From: Streptomyces sp. NBC_00289
Lineage (GTDB): Bacteria > Actinomycetota > Actinomycetes > Streptomycetales > Streptomycetaceae
Assembly: GCF_041435115.1 (NCBI RefSeq)
Contig: NZ_CP108046.1
Coordinates: 5,518,001 to 5,582,000, forward strand
Direction: 5' to 3'
Length of the DNA: 64,000 bases
Below the pieces are notes generated by a model, which was not told where the DNA came from, ran no database searches, and saw only the letters and a list, made by a program, of their open reading frames with translations. Shown piece by piece: positions 7,744 through 18,700 of this stretch (position 1 is the first letter of the stretch; the number at the start of each line of letters is the position of its first letter). A program made the translations under genes and the position numbers.

Positions 7744-8400
7744 TCAGTTGCCGGCGGCCGACTCGCTCGCGGACGCCGAGTCCGTCGAGGAGGGCGACTC
7801 GGAGGCGGTCCCGGACGCCGACGCGTCGCCGGACGGCTTCTCGGAGGAGCCCGCGCTCGGCGAGGAGCCGGCGTCCGGCGCCGCCGGGACCTTGGACGGA
7901 CCCCACGTGGTGAAGTACCTGTCGGCGGGGACCACGAAGGCCCGCAGGCTCACGTCGCCGGTCTTGCTGAAGGTGAAGGTGACCTTCTGCGCGTTGCCGT
8001 CCCTGACGGCCTCACCGGGGTCGGTGAGCGCGGCCGAGGCGTTGCCGTCGCCGCCGAGGATGACGTGACCGCCGGGCGGAATGGTCAGCTTGCCCTTGCC
8101 CTTGGCGGGCGTGATCTTCGCGCTGCCGTCGCCCGCGACGCTGACCGCGTCCAGGGTCTGGGGGGTGGAGCCGGTGTTGAAAAGGGTGGCGGAGACCACG
8201 GCCGGGCCCGGGGAGTCGGTGACGGGCTGGGTGATGACAATGGCGTTCTGGATCTTGATGTCACCGACCGCCGTCTCCGCGTTGTCCGGCTTGACCTCGA
8301 GGGTCTGCGCGTCGGTGCCGGCCGCGCACGCGGAGAGCGCGGCGATCGAGAACGCGGTGGCGGCGGCGGCGAGGGCGCCGCGTCGAAGGCTGCTGCTCAC
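7744..8400 (-). CDS. Secreted lipoprotein with DUF461/PCuAC-like fold
   Basis: A 218-residue protein starting at GTG 8400. The signal peptide ends in the lipobox ALSAC (Cys near residue 25). The mature N-terminal two thirds (about 30-155) is a beta-rich domain with VVSATLFNTGSTPQTLDAVS and IPPGGHVILGGDG, the pattern of the DUF461/PCu(A)C copper-chaperone-like family, although the copper-binding Met/His set is not obvious. The last 60 residues are a Ser/Ala/Glu/Gly linker of the kind that spans the cell wall. It is convergent with phoP. The neighbourhood (phoP, this lipoprotein, carD) is one I recall from other Streptomyces. Confidence 0.75.
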   Translation of the reverse strand: MSSSLRRGALAAAATAFSIAALSACAAGTDAQTLEVKPDNAETAVGDIKIQNAIVITQPVTDSPGPAVVSATLFNTGSTPQTLDAVSVAGDGSAKITPAKGKGKLTIPPGGHVILGGDGNASAALTDPGEAVRDGNAQKVTFTFSKTGDVSLRAFVVPADRYFTTWGPSKVPAAPDAGSSPSAGSSEKPSGDASASGTASESPSSTDSASASESAAGN

Positions 8401-9138
8401 GGCGGCGGCAACTCCTTGACTTGTGAGCGAGGCGGCCGTAAAGCCGCGCTAAGTGTCTGTCAGCGGCCTTAGGTTACCGAGCCGTTCCCGCCGCGCCGCA
8501 CCCGACCCTCCCCGCGGGGCCTGTCTTTCGGGTCGGTCCGGGGTCGCGGGCCGTGCCGCAGGCGTTCACAAGTGCTCCGGAGCCGCATTGACGCGCACTC
8601 GTCCGCCATTCACATAAGAGCTCAGGCATACCGCGCGCACCGGCTCGCAAAATTTCCGTGAAGGAATGCGCGGCCACCCCGGGAATTGATCACCGACTGC
8701 CGAGTCGGACCTTCCGGCACACGTTCCGGGGACCTTCCGTCGGAACGTTCCGGAGGGCTTCCGCCACACGTTCTGCCGGACGTTCCGCGAACCATCCGTG
8801 ACGCTTCCGCCGCGCCTTCCGCCGACTGTCGTGATCAATTCCGGATTCGTCCCGTACCCGTCGCTCGCACCGAACGGAGTAGCGGAAGTCGCACGCTTGG
8901 AACCGGACATATGGGGACGTTCGTCCTCTCTGGAGGGCCTCCCGATGTGTGTAACGTACGGGTTTCACCTCCGCCGGACAGTGGCTCCGACCTGCGAATA
9001 CCTTCCTGCGCTCGGCCCGCGCAGCACGTTCGTGTCGCAGTTGTCAAGCCCCGAGATGTGCCCTGACCTGCGAAAACGCCATTCAGAACACGCAGTTTCC
9101 GTGTTACTCTGGATAGCCACGGAAGGGGTACCTGTCAC
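8401..9138. other. Long divergent intergenic region between lipoprotein and carD
   Basis: No coding frame here shows Streptomyces codon usage. The stretch carries promoters for two divergent genes. A candidate carD promoter (TTACTCT near 9104 with TTCAGA about 17 bp upstream) is weak. The main structure is the TTCCG array listed separately. Local GC drops towards carD, as expected for a strong promoter region. Confidence 0.5.
8712..8821 (+). repeat. Phased array of ten TTCCG-type pentamers
   Basis: TTCCG occurs at 8712, 8724, 8735, 8748, 8759, 8783, 8805 and 8817. One-base variants fill the two missing steps, TTCTG at 8771 and ATCCG at 8794. The intervals are 12, 11, 13, 11, 12, 12, 11, 11 and 12 bp, so every element faces roughly the same side of the helix. 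Another TTCCG lies two periods on, at 8839. The array is about 320-430 bp upstream of both carD and the divergent lipoprotein gene. Confidence 0.7.
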
Positions 9139-9621
9139 ATGACGTTCAAGGTTGGCGACACCGTGGTCTATCCCCATCACGGGGCCGCGCTGATCGAGGC
9201 TATCGAAACTCGCCAGATCAAAGGCGTGGACAAGACCTACTTGGTGCTGAAGGTCGCCCAGGGTGATCTGACGGTACGTGTGCCAGCGGACAATGCGGAG
9301 TTCGTCGGCGTGCGTGATGTGGTCGGTCAGGACGGACTGGACCGGGTCTTCGAGGTGCTGCGCGCGCCGTACGCCGAGGAGCCCACGAACTGGTCGCGTC
9401 GTTACAAGGCAAACCTGGAGAAGCTCGCCTCCGGCGATGTCATCAAGGTCGCGGAAGTCGTGCGTGACCTGTGGCGTCGTGAGCGCGAGCGCGGACTCTC
9501 CGCAGGTGAGAAGCGCATGCTCGCCAAGGCCCGCCAGATCCTGGTGAGCGAGCTCGCTCTCGCGGAGAACACGAACGAGGACAAGGCCGAGGCCCTGCTC
9601 GACGAGGTTCTCGCGTCCTGA
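9139..9621 (+). CDS. carD: CarD-family RNA polymerase-binding regulator
   Basis: A 160-residue protein. The N-terminal Tudor-like RNAP-interaction domain ([20 protein letters not shown], residues 1-60) binds the beta lobe. The helical C-terminal domain (about 70-160) contains the conserved Trp in [13 protein letters not shown] near 86 that wedges the upstream edge of the transcription bubble, followed by [19 protein letters not shown]. In actinobacteria CarD stabilises open complexes at rRNA and many other promoters and is essential in mycobacteria. ATG 9139 is preceded by GGAAGGGG. It is transcribed alone, followed by 355 bp without a gene. Confidence 0.96.
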   Translation: MTFKVGDTVVYPHHGAALIEAIETRQIKGVDKTYLVLKVAQGDLTVRVPADNAEFVGVRDVVGQDGLDRVFEVLRAPYAEEPTNWSRRYKANLEKLASGDVIKVAEVVRDLWRRERERGLSAGEKRMLAKARQILVSELALAENTNEDKAEALLDEVLAS

Positions 9622-9976
9622 ACTGACGCCGGCAGCCAGCCCGCTCAGCCCAGCGCACAGTGAAATGCCGCGGTGCCCGATGACGTATTCCTGTCGCCGG
9701 GCGCTGCGGCATGTTCATGCCCGGACGCTGACGCTGAATGACGAGACCACAAGACTCCGCGGACAAGCCTGTGCGCACGAAACCTCGCGAATGCCGTACG
9801 GCGAGGCACTGCGAGCCCGGACGCCGTACCTACGAGGTGCGGCCCCGATACTTGGCGTGCCGGGCCCGGGCTGTCGCCTGGACCGGGGTCACGGAAGGGT
9901 CCGGTCAAGGCGTCGCGCCCGGCACTCCTCCTGGCCATACCCACGTAGGTTCGGCACACAAACCTGACAGGAACCG
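9622..9976. other. Intergenic region upstream of ispD, nothing specific seen
   Basis: Short frames on both strands have non-Streptomyces codon usage and no ribosome binding site. No strong hairpin or repeat is visible. The ispD promoter should lie near the 3' end: ACGTAGGTTCGG around 9943 offers a possible -10. Confidence 0.4.
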
Positions 9977-10729
9977 ATGTCTGACCTTTCGCGCCCCTCG
10001 CCCGTCGGGGCCCGTACCGCCGCCGTGATCCCGGCCGCCGGCCGGGGCGTACGCCTTGGTCCGGGTGCCCCCAAAGCGCTCCGCGCGCTGAACGGCACGC
10101 CGATGCTCATCCACGCGGTGCGCGCCATGGCCGCGTCCCGCGCCGTCTCCCTGGTCGTCGTCGTGGCCCCGCCCGACGAAGCCGCCGAGGTCAAGTCCCT
10201 GCTGGACGCACACGCGCTGCCCGAACGGACCGACTTCCTGGTCGTGCCCGGCGGTGACACCCGCCAGGAGTCGGTGAAGCTCGGCCTGGACGCCCTGCCG
10301 CCCGGCCACGACATCGTGCTCGTGCACGACGCGGCCCGGCCGCTGGTGCCGGTGGACACGGTGGACGCCGTGATCGAGGCCGTACGCGACGGCGCTCCCG
10401 CCGTGGTGCCGGCGCTGCCGCTGGCGGACACCGTCAAGCAGGTCGAGCCGGCGGCGACGCCGGGGGAGCCGGAACCGGTGGTCGCGACGCCGCAGCGGGC
10501 GCTGCTGCGGGCGGTGCAGACCCCGCAGGGTTTCGACCGCGCGACGCTGGTCCGGGCGCACGAGACGGTGACCGACGACGTCACCGACGACGCGAGCATG
10601 GTGGAACAGCTGGGACTGACGGTCGTGGTCGTGCCCGGACACGAGGAGGCCTTCAAGGTCACCCGGCCGCTGGACCTGCTGCTCGCGGAGGCGGTTCTGA
10701 CGCGCCGGAGGCTCAACGATGGCTTCTGA
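9977..10729 (+). CDS. ispD: 2-C-methyl-D-erythritol 4-phosphate cytidylyltransferase
   Basis: A 250-residue protein with the nucleotidyltransferase signature [16 protein letters not shown] (about 20-35), LVVVVAPPD, the [11 protein letters not shown] substrate loop near 115, and [11 protein letters not shown] near the C-terminus. It joins CTP and MEP to give CDP-ME, the third step of the non-mevalonate isoprenoid pathway. ACAGGA precedes ATG 9977. The last 11 bases overlap the start of ispF, so the two enzymes are translated as a pair. Confidence 0.96.
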   Translation: MSDLSRPSPVGARTAAVIPAAGRGVRLGPGAPKALRALNGTPMLIHAVRAMAASRAVSLVVVVAPPDEAAEVKSLLDAHALPERTDFLVVPGGDTRQESVKLGLDALPPGHDIVLVHDAARPLVPVDTVDAVIEAVRDGAPAVVPALPLADTVKQVEPAATPGEPEPVVATPQRALLRAVQTPQGFDRATLVRAHETVTDDVTDDASMVEQLGLTVVVVPGHEEAFKVTRPLDLLLAEAVLTRRRLNDGF

Positions 10730-11216
10730 GGACCTCCCGGTGTTGCCCCAGGTGGGCATCGGCACCGACATCCACGCCTTCGAGGAGGGCCGCGAGCTGT
10801 GGTGCGCCGGCCTGAAGTGGGAGGGCGAGGGGACCGGGCTCGCCGGTCACTCCGACGCGGACGTCGTCGCGCACGCCGCGTGCAACGCGCTCTTCTCGGC
10901 GGCCGGACTGGGTGACCTCGGGCAGCACTTCGGCACCGGGCGGCCCGAGTGGTCGGGCACGTCGGGGGTGACGCTGTTGACGGAGGCCGCCCGGATCGTG
11001 CGGGCGGCCGGGTTCCGGATCGGCAACATCGCGGTGCAGGTCGTCGGCCCCAGGCCGAAGATCGGCAAGCGCCGCGAGGAGGCCCAGAAGATCCTCTCGG
11101 AGGCGGCGGGAGCCCCGGTGTCGGTGTCGGGGGCGACGACGGACGGGCTCGGATTCCCCGGCCGCGGCGAAGGACTGATGGCGGTGGCCACGGCGTTGGT
11201 CGTACGGACCGGCTGA
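10719..11216 (+). CDS. ispF: 2-C-methyl-D-erythritol 2,4-cyclodiphosphate synthase
   Basis: A 165-residue protein. Zinc ligands sit in GIGTDIHAF (Asp17, His19) and [11 protein letters not shown], and [14 protein letters not shown] closes the CDP-binding site. It converts CDP-ME 2-phosphate to MEcPP as a cytosolic trimer in the MEP pathway. It overlaps ispD by 11 bp in another frame. The ispE step that lies between these two reactions is not in this window. Confidence 0.97.
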   Translation: MASEDLPVLPQVGIGTDIHAFEEGRELWCAGLKWEGEGTGLAGHSDADVVAHAACNALFSAAGLGDLGQHFGTGRPEWSGTSGVTLLTEAARIVRAAGFRIGNIAVQVVGPRPKIGKRREEAQKILSEAAGAPVSVSGATTDGLGFPGRGEGLMAVATALVVRTG

Positions 11217-11360
11217 AGGGCTGACGGTGGCGGGGCGGCGTCGGTCGTGCGGGCCGGCTGAAGAGGGTGTTGCCCGTGGTCGGGGCGAGCCCCGCGGTGC
11301 CCGTGCCCGACTTCACCCCAACCGTCTGAGGCATTGCCCCGCGCCCACTACCCTGGAGGG

Positions 11361-12761
11361 GTGACTATTCGCCTGTACGACACCAGTGCCCGGCAGATTC
11401 GTGACTTCGCCCCGCTCAAGCCGGGTTGTGTCTCGATCTACCTCTGTGGCGCCACCGTGCAGGCGGCCCCCCACATCGGGCACATCCGGTCGGGGCTCAA
11501 CTTCGACATCATGCGCCGCTGGTTCGAGTACCGCGGCTATGACGTCACCTTCATCCGCAACGTGACGGACATCGACGACAAGATCATCACGAAGGCCGCC
11601 GAGCAGAAGCGGCCCTGGTGGTCGATCGGGTACGAGAACGAGCGCGCGTTCAACGACGGCTACGCGGCCCTCGGCTGCCTGCCGCCGGCGTACGAGCCAC
11701 GCGCCACCGGCCACGTGCCCGAGATGATCGAGATGATGCAGGGCCTCATCGAGCGCGGTCACGCCTACGAGTCGGACGGCAACGTCTACTTCGACGTGCG
11801 CTCCTTCCCCGGCTACCTCCAACTGTCCCGGCAGGAACTGGACAACCTGCTCCAGCCGTCGGGTGACGGGGAGACGGGCAAGCGCGACCCGCGTGACTTC
11901 GCCATGTGGAAGTCCGCCAAGCCGGGCGAGCCGACCTGGGCCACCCCGTGGGGCCGCGGGCGGCCCGGCTGGCACCTGGAGTGCTCCGCGATGGCGCACA
12001 AGTACCTGGGCACCGCCTTCGACATCCACGGCGGCGGGCTCGACCTGATCTTCCCGCACCACGAGAACGAGATCGCCCAGGCCAAGGCCTTCGGCGACGA
12101 CTTCGCCCAGTACTGGGTGCACAACGCCTGGGTCACCATGGCCGGCGACAAGATGTCCAAGTCGCTCGGCAACTCGGTCCTGGTGAGTGAGATGGTCACG
12201 CGGTGGCGGCCCATCGTGCTGCGCTACTACCTCGGCACCCCCCACTACCGCTCGATGATCGAGTACAGCGAGGAGTCGCTGCGCGAGGCCGAGTCGGCGT
12301 TCGCCCGTATCGAGGGCTTCGTGCAGCGGGTGGTGGAGAAGGCCGGGGGCGCCGTCGAACCCGCCGCCGAGGTGCCGCCCGCCTTCGCCGAGGCGATGGA
12401 CGACGACCTGGGCGTGCCGCAGGCGCTCGCCATCGTCCACACCGCCGTCCGGCAGGGCAACAGCGCGCTGGCCGCCGACGACAAGGAAGCCGCCGTCGCC
12501 CGCCTCGCCGAGGTCCGGGCCATGCTCGGCGTCCTCGGGCTGGACCCGCTCGACCCGCACTGGGCCGGCGGGAACGACCGCGGCGACGATCTGCACGGCG
12601 TCGTCGACAGCCTCGTACGTCTCGTGCTCGACCAGCGCGAGGCGGCCCGCACCCGCAAGGACTGGGGGACCGCGGACGCCATCCGCGACCAGCTCAACCA
12701 GTCGGGGCTCGTCATCGAGGACGGCCCGCAGGGGCCGCGCTGGAACCTCGGCCCGCGCTGA
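11361..12761 (+). CDS. cysS: Cysteinyl-tRNA synthetase
   Basis: A 466-residue class I synthetase. It has HIGHIRSG (ATP binding, residues about 39-46), KMSKSLGNS near 265, and the zinc/cysteine-selecting ligands Cys in YLCGATV, Cys in LECSAM and His/Glu in [10 protein letters not shown]. The C-terminal DALR anticodon region follows, with a WNLGPR tail. The start is taken as GTG 11361, giving [16 protein letters not shown] as in relatives. The GGAGGG immediately before it is unusually close, and an upstream TTG at 11334 is the alternative. It charges tRNA-Cys in the cytosol. Confidence 0.96.
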   Translation: MTIRLYDTSARQIRDFAPLKPGCVSIYLCGATVQAAPHIGHIRSGLNFDIMRRWFEYRGYDVTFIRNVTDIDDKIITKAAEQKRPWWSIGYENERAFNDGYAALGCLPPAYEPRATGHVPEMIEMMQGLIERGHAYESDGNVYFDVRSFPGYLQLSRQELDNLLQPSGDGETGKRDPRDFAMWKSAKPGEPTWATPWGRGRPGWHLECSAMAHKYLGTAFDIHGGGLDLIFPHHENEIAQAKAFGDDFAQYWVHNAWVTMAGDKMSKSLGNSVLVSEMVTRWRPIVLRYYLGTPHYRSMIEYSEESLREAESAFARIEGFVQRVVEKAGGAVEPAAEVPPAFAEAMDDDLGVPQALAIVHTAVRQGNSALAADDKEAAVARLAEVRAMLGVLGLDPLDPHWAGGNDRGDDLHGVVDSLVRLVLDQREAARTRKDWGTADAIRDQLNQSGLVIEDGPQGPRWNLGPR

Positions 12762-12787
12762 GTCCGCCGTGGCTCAGGTGATCGATT

Positions 12788-12813
12788 GTGCCGTCCGGGC
12801 CTCCGGGCGGCAC
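12788..12813 (+). terminator. Hairpin terminator after cysS
   Basis: GTGCCGTCCGG (12788-12798) pairs with CCGGGCGGCAC (12803-12813) with one G-T wobble and a 4-base loop, followed by ACTTCAT. It lies 27 bp after the cysS stop and before rlmB. Confidence 0.7.
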
Positions 12814-12884
12814 ACTTCATAGACGTACGCAATCAGTGCGGCCTCAGCAGAGGCTTCCGCACGCCTTACACAGACAGGTAGGTC

Positions 12885-13826
12885 ATGGCCGCTAACAACC
12901 GCCGCATGTCCGGCAAGAAGGGCGCGCAGGTCGGCAGTGGCGGCCAGCGACGCCGGGGCCTCGAGGGCAAGGGCCCCACCCCGCCGGCCGAGGCGCGCAA
13001 GGGACACAAGAAGAACCGGATCGCCAACGCCAAGGTGAAGCAGGCCGTGCGCCGTCCCGCGCCGCGCGGCCGGGGCGGCAAGGGCACGTCCGAGATGGTC
13101 GTCGGGCGCAACTCCGTCGTCGAGGCGCTGCGCGAGGGCGTGCCCGCCTCCATGCTGTACGTCCAGCAGTTCATCGACAACGACGAGCGGGTGCGCGAGG
13201 CGCTGCAGCTCGCCGCCGAGCGCGGCGGCATCCACCTCATGGAGGCGCCGCGCCCCGAGCTCGACCGGATGACCAACGGGCTCAACCACCAGGGTCTCGT
13301 GCTCCAGGTCCCGCCGTACGAGTACGCGCACCCCGAGGACCTCGCCAACGCCGCCTACGACAACGGCCAGGACCCGCTCATCGTCGCCCTCGACGGGGTC
13401 ACCGACCCGCGCAACCTCGGTGCCGTCGTGCGGTCCGTCGCCGCCTTCGGCGGACACGGTGTCGTCGTGCCCGAGCGGCGCGCGGCGGGGATGACCGCCG
13501 GTGCCTGGAAGACGTCCGCCGGTGCCGCCGCCCGTACGCCCGTCGCCCGCGCCACCAACCTGACGCGCGCCCTGGAGGCGTACAAGAAGGCGGGCATCGT
13601 GGTCATCGGTCTCGCCGCGGACGGCGAGACCGAGATCGGTGAGCTGCCCGCGCTGGACGGACCGGTCGTCATCGTCGTCGGCAGCGAGGGCAAGGGCCTG
13701 TCCCGGCTCGTCGGCGAAACCTGTGACCACCGGGTGCGGATCCCGATGCCCGGTGGCGCCGAGTCGCTCAACGCCGGTGTGGCGGCGGGGGTCGTGCTGT
13801 ACGAGGCGGCGCGCCGGCGGGCCTGA
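12885..13826 (+). CDS. rlmB: 23S rRNA 2'-O-methyltransferase, TrmH/SpoU family (RlmB)
   Basis: A 313-residue protein. A strongly basic, Gly-rich disordered extension of about 70 residues ([15 protein letters not shown]) probably binds RNA. An L30e-like substrate-binding domain (about 68-145) follows, then the SPOUT knot domain with motif 1 [16 protein letters not shown], motif 2 [12 protein letters not shown] and motif 3 [17 protein letters not shown]. The family methylates ribose of 23S rRNA G2251-type sites using SAM. AGGTAGG lies upstream of ATG 12885. It follows cysS, a common actinobacterial arrangement, but is separated from it by a hairpin. Confidence 0.93.
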   Translation: MAANNRRMSGKKGAQVGSGGQRRRGLEGKGPTPPAEARKGHKKNRIANAKVKQAVRRPAPRGRGGKGTSEMVVGRNSVVEALREGVPASMLYVQQFIDNDERVREALQLAAERGGIHLMEAPRPELDRMTNGLNHQGLVLQVPPYEYAHPEDLANAAYDNGQDPLIVALDGVTDPRNLGAVVRSVAAFGGHGVVVPERRAAGMTAGAWKTSAGAAARTPVARATNLTRALEAYKKAGIVVIGLAADGETEIGELPALDGPVVIVVGSEGKGLSRLVGETCDHRVRIPMPGGAESLNAGVAAGVVLYEAARRRA

Positions 13827-13943
13827 ACACACGTTCACGGCCGCACCCGTACGGGTCAATCCCGGCGTCCAGGGCAAGCTTGACGCGGTCCGGACACATC
13901 CGGCGAGTCAAAGCAGTGTCCTAAGCACACGTCACTCGGTTAG

Positions 13944-15635
13944 ATGAGTGTGGACACCAGAACACCCCGCACACCCACGGGGGACGGCCCGTCGGGATTC
14001 GACGACGCTCCCGCGCTGAGCATGGTGAAGGTGCCGAGCGATCCGGCGCAGATCATCGTCAATCATGCGAGCTTCCGCGTGCAGTTGGGCGCATCGACGC
14101 GGCGCACCCAATCCTCGCGGATCGCGCGGCACTTGAGCGCCACCGAGGATCCCGCCCGTATGCCCGCCGGTGCCCGTCGCCGGCCCGTCGTCTGGAGCGG
14201 CAGGTCGGCGCCCGACGACACCGGCGCACACCGGCTGCTCCAGGCGGTGCGGGGCGGCAGCGTACGCTACGGCGACGAGCCCTCCGCCGACGCCGGGGCG
14301 ACCCAGGTCATCCCGCGCGTCGGCGCCGGCGGCGGCTTCCCCGGCGACGGCTACGACGACCTGAGCCAGACCGTCGAGACCCCCGTGGTCGGCGCCCAGC
14401 GCACCCCGGAAGCGAGCGGTACCCGGCTCCTGCCGCACATGCGCACCGTCGGCTCCGCCTACGACGAACCGGCCTACGGCGAGGCCGCCTACGACCGATC
14501 CGCCTACGACGAGAACACCTACGGACGCGAGCGGTTCGAGGAGTTCGCGGAGTCCGAGGAGACGGCGGGCACGGGCCGGCGCGGAAAGCGCCACGCCGAC
14601 GACCCCGCCCGGCACGCCTACTACCCGGGCCGCCGGATGAACCTCGGCGTCGTCCTGCTCCCGCTGCGCATCTTCCTCGGCTTCATCTCCATCTACGCCG
14701 GCATGGGCAAGCTCTGCGACCCCGTCTACTTCGACGGCGGCAAACGCGGCTCCATGGTCAAGTGGCTCAACACCCTGCACCCCTGGGAAGTAGCCGAGCC
14801 GCTGCGCCAGTTCGCCCTCCAGCACCCCGTCGGCTCCGGCCTCGTCATCGCCTTCCTCCAGGTCGTCGTGGGCGTGCTCACGGTGCTGGGCTGCTGGCAG
14901 CGGGTCGCCGCCGTGTTCGGCGCGATGCTCTCCGCCGCGCTCATCGTCACCGTCAGCTGGAAGACCCTCCCGGTCTACGACGCCCCCGACATCATCTACC
15001 TCGCCGCCTGGTCCCCGCTGATCATCGCCGGTGCCCCCGTCTACTCCGTCGACGGGCGGCTCGCGGGCAGTGCCTGGCGCCGGCTCGGCCCACGCTCCGA
15101 CATCTGGGAGCTGCGCCAGTACGTCCTGCGGCGCGGTGCCCTCGTCACCACCGTCACGGTCGGCCTCACGCTGCTCATCGGCTCACTGCTCGGCGGTGCC
15201 GTCCGGGACTCCGACCGTGTGGTCGTCCCCGGCCCCGGCGAGGCCCCGCGCAACGAGCTGCCCGGCTCCCCGCTTCCCGAGGAGCCCGGCAAGCGGCACA
15301 AGGCGACGCCCTCCGCCCCGGGCTCGCCCAGCCGGAGCGCCGCGTCGGAGAACGAGGCCAGCCCGTCCGCCCGGGCGACCACCCCGGGTGCCGCCCGCGA
15401 GACCGGCACGGTCACCGGTGGCGCGCCCAGCCAGACCCAGGGCGCCGCGGGCCAGGCGGCCCCGCCGCAGCAGTCCGCTCCGGCCCAGCAGGTGCCGAGC
15501 ACCAGCTCCGGCCCGACCTCCGGCGGCAGTGCCACCGGCGGGGGCAGCTCCACGAGTGGGGGCTCGAGTGGTGGCTCCGGCGGCGGAGGCTCGTCCTCCG
15601 GCCAGCCGGGCCTGGTGGGCGGCCTGTTGGGGTAA
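13944..15635 (+). CDS. DoxX-family membrane protein with long disordered ends
   Basis: A 563-residue protein in three parts. The N-terminal about 230 residues are polar and unstructured, with a tandem Tyr-Asp/Gly-Glu motif (AYDEPAYGEAAYDRSAYDE) near 171-189. The DoxX core (about 232-400) has four hydrophobic helices, starting LGVVLLPLRIFLGFISIYAGMG and including YLAAWSPLIIAGAP. One further helix lies at about 400-420. The C-terminal tail of about 140 residues is Ser/Gly/Pro-rich and ends GLVGGLLG. DoxX proteins are associated with quinone or thiosulfate redox chemistry, but this one has no clear catalytic residues. It ends 55 bp before a strong terminator. Confidence 0.83.
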   Translation: MSVDTRTPRTPTGDGPSGFDDAPALSMVKVPSDPAQIIVNHASFRVQLGASTRRTQSSRIARHLSATEDPARMPAGARRRPVVWSGRSAPDDTGAHRLLQAVRGGSVRYGDEPSADAGATQVIPRVGAGGGFPGDGYDDLSQTVETPVVGAQRTPEASGTRLLPHMRTVGSAYDEPAYGEAAYDRSAYDENTYGRERFEEFAESEETAGTGRRGKRHADDPARHAYYPGRRMNLGVVLLPLRIFLGFISIYAGMGKLCDPVYFDGGKRGSMVKWLNTLHPWEVAEPLRQFALQHPVGSGLVIAFLQVVVGVLTVLGCWQRVAAVFGAMLSAALIVTVSWKTLPVYDAPDIIYLAAWSPLIIAGAPVYSVDGRLAGSAWRRLGPRSDIWELRQYVLRRGALVTTVTVGLTLLIGSLLGGAVRDSDRVVVPGPGEAPRNELPGSPLPEEPGKRHKATPSAPGSPSRSAASENEASPSARATTPGAARETGTVTGGAPSQTQGAAGQAAPPQQSAPAQQVPSTSSGPTSGGSATGGGSSTSGGSSGGSGGGGSSSGQPGLVGGLLG

Positions 15636-15690
15636 CCGAGCCGGTGGGCGGCATCCTGGGCACGCCCGCCGGCTGAACCATCCTCCGGCC

Positions 15691-15743
15691 CGTACGACGA
15701 CGGGGTCCCGCACGTTTTCCGTGCGGGACCCCGTCGTCGTACG
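15691..15743. terminator. Long bidirectional terminator
   Basis: Perfect 23-bp arms at 15691-15713 and 15721-15743 (CGTACGACGACGGGGTCCC...) surround the 7-base loop GTTTTCC. The hairpin lies between the convergent DoxX and nucleotidyltransferase genes. Confidence 0.87.
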
Positions 15744-15787
15744 GCATGTGGGTGATCCACGGGTCAGCGGCGTACCGGAAGGGCCGG

Positions 15788-16519
15788 TCAGCGCCCCAGT
15801 GCCGCCAGTTCCTTCGCTGCCTCCGTGAGGTCCTTGGCGGTGTCGATGGCGCGCCAGTAGGCACCCTGGGGAATCGGGAAGCCGGCCAGGCGGCGCTGGC
15901 GGGCCAGGTGCGGGAACGTGGTGCGCTCGTGGTCGCCGCGCTCGGGGAGCAGGTCGGCGAACCCGGGGGAGAAGACGTACACGCCGGCGTTGATCTCGTA
16001 CGTCGTCGGCGGGGCCTCGATGAAGTCGGTGATGTGACCGAAGCCGTCCGTCTGCACGGCGCCCCACGGGATGCGCGGGCGGGCCAGCGCGAGGGTGGCG
16101 ACGGCGTCGCGCTCGGCGTGGAAGTCCGCCATGTCGCGCAGCGAGAAGCGGGTCCATATGTCGCCGTTGGTGGCGTACCAGGGCCGGTCCGGGTGCGGGA
16201 GGCGCGCGGCGGCGTACCTGAGGCCTCCGCCGCGGCCGAGGGGCTCGGTCTCGACGACGGTCTGGACGTTCACCGGCAGGTCGGCCGTCTTCAGCCAGTT
16301 CTGCAGGACGTCGGCGAGGTGGCCGCAGCTGACCACGACGTCCGTCACGCCCTCCTCGGCGAGCCAGACGAGCTGGTGGCCGATGATCGGCGTCCCCGTG
16401 CCGGGGATCTCGACCATCGGCTTGGGCCGGTCGTCGGTGTAGGGACGCAGCCGGGAGCCCTGGCCACCGGCCAGGATCACGGCTTGAACGGGGCGGGACG
16501 CGGCGTTCGGATCGGTCAT
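15788..16519 (-). CDS. Sugar-1-phosphate nucleotidyltransferase
   Basis: A 243-residue protein of the NTP_transferase family. It has GGQGSRLRPYTDDRPKPM at about 18-35 (nucleotide binding and catalytic Arg/Lys), a TEPLGRGGGLRYA motif near 92, GDIWTRF for metal binding near 117, and EINAGVYVFSP near 172. It should make an NDP-sugar from a sugar-1-phosphate for cell-wall or capsule glycosylation. The exact sugar cannot be read off. It lacks the C-terminal left-handed helix domain found in GlmU or GlgC. ATG 16519 begins MTDPNAASRPVQAVILAGG. Confidence 0.88.
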   Translation of the reverse strand: MTDPNAASRPVQAVILAGGQGSRLRPYTDDRPKPMVEIPGTGTPIIGHQLVWLAEEGVTDVVVSCGHLADVLQNWLKTADLPVNVQTVVETEPLGRGGGLRYAAARLPHPDRPWYATNGDIWTRFSLRDMADFHAERDAVATLALARPRIPWGAVQTDGFGHITDFIEAPPTTYEINAGVYVFSPGFADLLPERGDHERTTFPHLARQRRLAGFPIPQGAYWRAIDTAKDLTEAAKELAALGR

Positions 16520-16612
16520 GACCGAACTGTACGTCGCGTCCTGCCTGCGGCTTCTGCCGGCAACCGTTCCTTAACCAGCCGTTGCCTTCCTGCGAACGCG
16601 GAGGAACCGCGG

Positions 16613-17068
16613 TCAGCTGTGTGAGGCCGCGACACCGGTGGCGAAGGAGGTGTCGCAGACGGGGCGGGCGTAGGACTGCGCGCGGGAGGGTCCGTAGACA
16701 CGGACCGCGGCGCGGCCGAGGGCGCGGGCGATGGAGCCGCAGTGCTCGGCCAGGGACGGACGGCCGTTGACGGCCTGCTGGAGGTGTGTGAGCGCGATGC
16801 CCGGGTCCTTCTCCTGGAGTTCGGTCAGAAGCTGGTCGCGCAGTACGTCCTGCGGGGCGAGGGCGGCCCTGCGCGAGGAGGCGCCCACCGCCGAGGCGTC
16901 CGAGGCCGCGAGGACCGAGCCGGCCGGGCTGCCCGACCAGTTCACCCGGGTGACCGCCAGAGTGCCGGAAAGCACCATGACGACGGGCAGGACGAGGGCG
17001 AGCGTGCGGCCGATCCGGCGGGCGGGGCCCTGGCCGCGTCGCGTCTGTTGGTTAGTGGAGTGCTTCAC
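16613..17068 (-). CDS. Membrane-anchored secreted protein of unknown function
   Basis: A 151-residue protein from GTG 17068. The basic N-terminus (NQQTRRGQGPARRIGR) and one hydrophobic helix (about 20-42) make a signal anchor. The remainder is extracytoplasmic, with two cysteines (LAEHCGS and ARPVCDTSF) placed to form a disulfide. I recognise no family. It is a single gene upstream of and co-oriented with the nucleotidyltransferase, 93 bp away. The start has no clear Shine-Dalgarno and could be slightly different. Confidence 0.66.
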   Translation of the reverse strand: MKHSTNQQTRRGQGPARRIGRTLALVLPVVMVLSGTLAVTRVNWSGSPAGSVLAASDASAVGASSRRAALAPQDVLRDQLLTELQEKDPGIALTHLQQAVNGRPSLAEHCGSIARALGRAAVRVYGPSRAQSYARPVCDTSFATGVAASHS

Positions 17069-17206
17069 GCGTGTGAGGGTAGCGCGGGGTAATGAATTGG
17101 CGACATTTAGTCACCGGTTCGGGGGATGAATTGGTGCCCCCGATTGGGTAGTGCGTTGACGCACACAGCTCGAAATGCCCGGTCTGCCGGGGTATTTGGC
17201 GACAGC

Positions 17207-17242
17207 GAAGAGGGCCCCGCAGCAGCCTGCGGGGCCCTCTTC
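17207..17242. terminator. Terminator downstream of msiK
   Basis: GAAGAGGGCCCCGCA (17207-17221) and TGCGGGGCCCTCTTC (17228-17242) are perfect 15-bp arms with a 6-base loop, 77 bp past the msiK stop on the minus strand. Confidence 0.82.
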
Positions 17243-17318
17243 GTCAACGCGGCTGAATTGCCCGGGTCTGTGCCTCGGAACGTCCGTCGCGTCCGTCGCG
17301 CCGGTGGCGCCGGTCGCG

Positions 17319-18455
<1,137 letters not shown>

Positions 18456-18540
18456 GGTGAAGGGCCCCCTTCTACCGGCAGGAACGTGCCGGACGATCCG
18501 TTGTGGAAGGTGGTGAGCCACCCCGCGCGGGCGAGCCCGA

Positions 18541-18556
18541 CGTGGTGTAGTCCACA
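18541..18556. promoter_or_regulatory. DasR-responsive element (dre) upstream of msiK
   Basis: CGTGGTGTAGTCCACA agrees with the 16-bp dre consensus AGTGGTCTAGACCACT at 12 positions and keeps the GTGG/CCAC arms. It is 86 bp upstream of the msiK start. DasR is the GlcN-6-phosphate-responsive GntR repressor of aminosugar uptake. Confidence 0.68.
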
Positions 18557-18700
18557 TGAGTGAACTGGCTCTGGACGGTACCTGGCGTTCACCTGGTCTG
18601 TCAGTACCCGGACCCCTGTGAACTTCGCGGAAATTTTCGATCGGGGGCCGCGGGCGACTGGGTACACTGCTCGGGCACGTACGTCGTCACGCGCGTGCAC

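Noticed and set aside
8712..8821. CRISPR array
   Set aside because: The repeat unit is only five bases with 6-8 base spacers and no cas genes. It is a regulatory-type array. No CRISPR was seen elsewhere in the window.
8686..9066. 126-residue ORF in the carD upstream region
   Set aside because: Codon usage is poor, no ribosome site, and it covers the TTCCG array.
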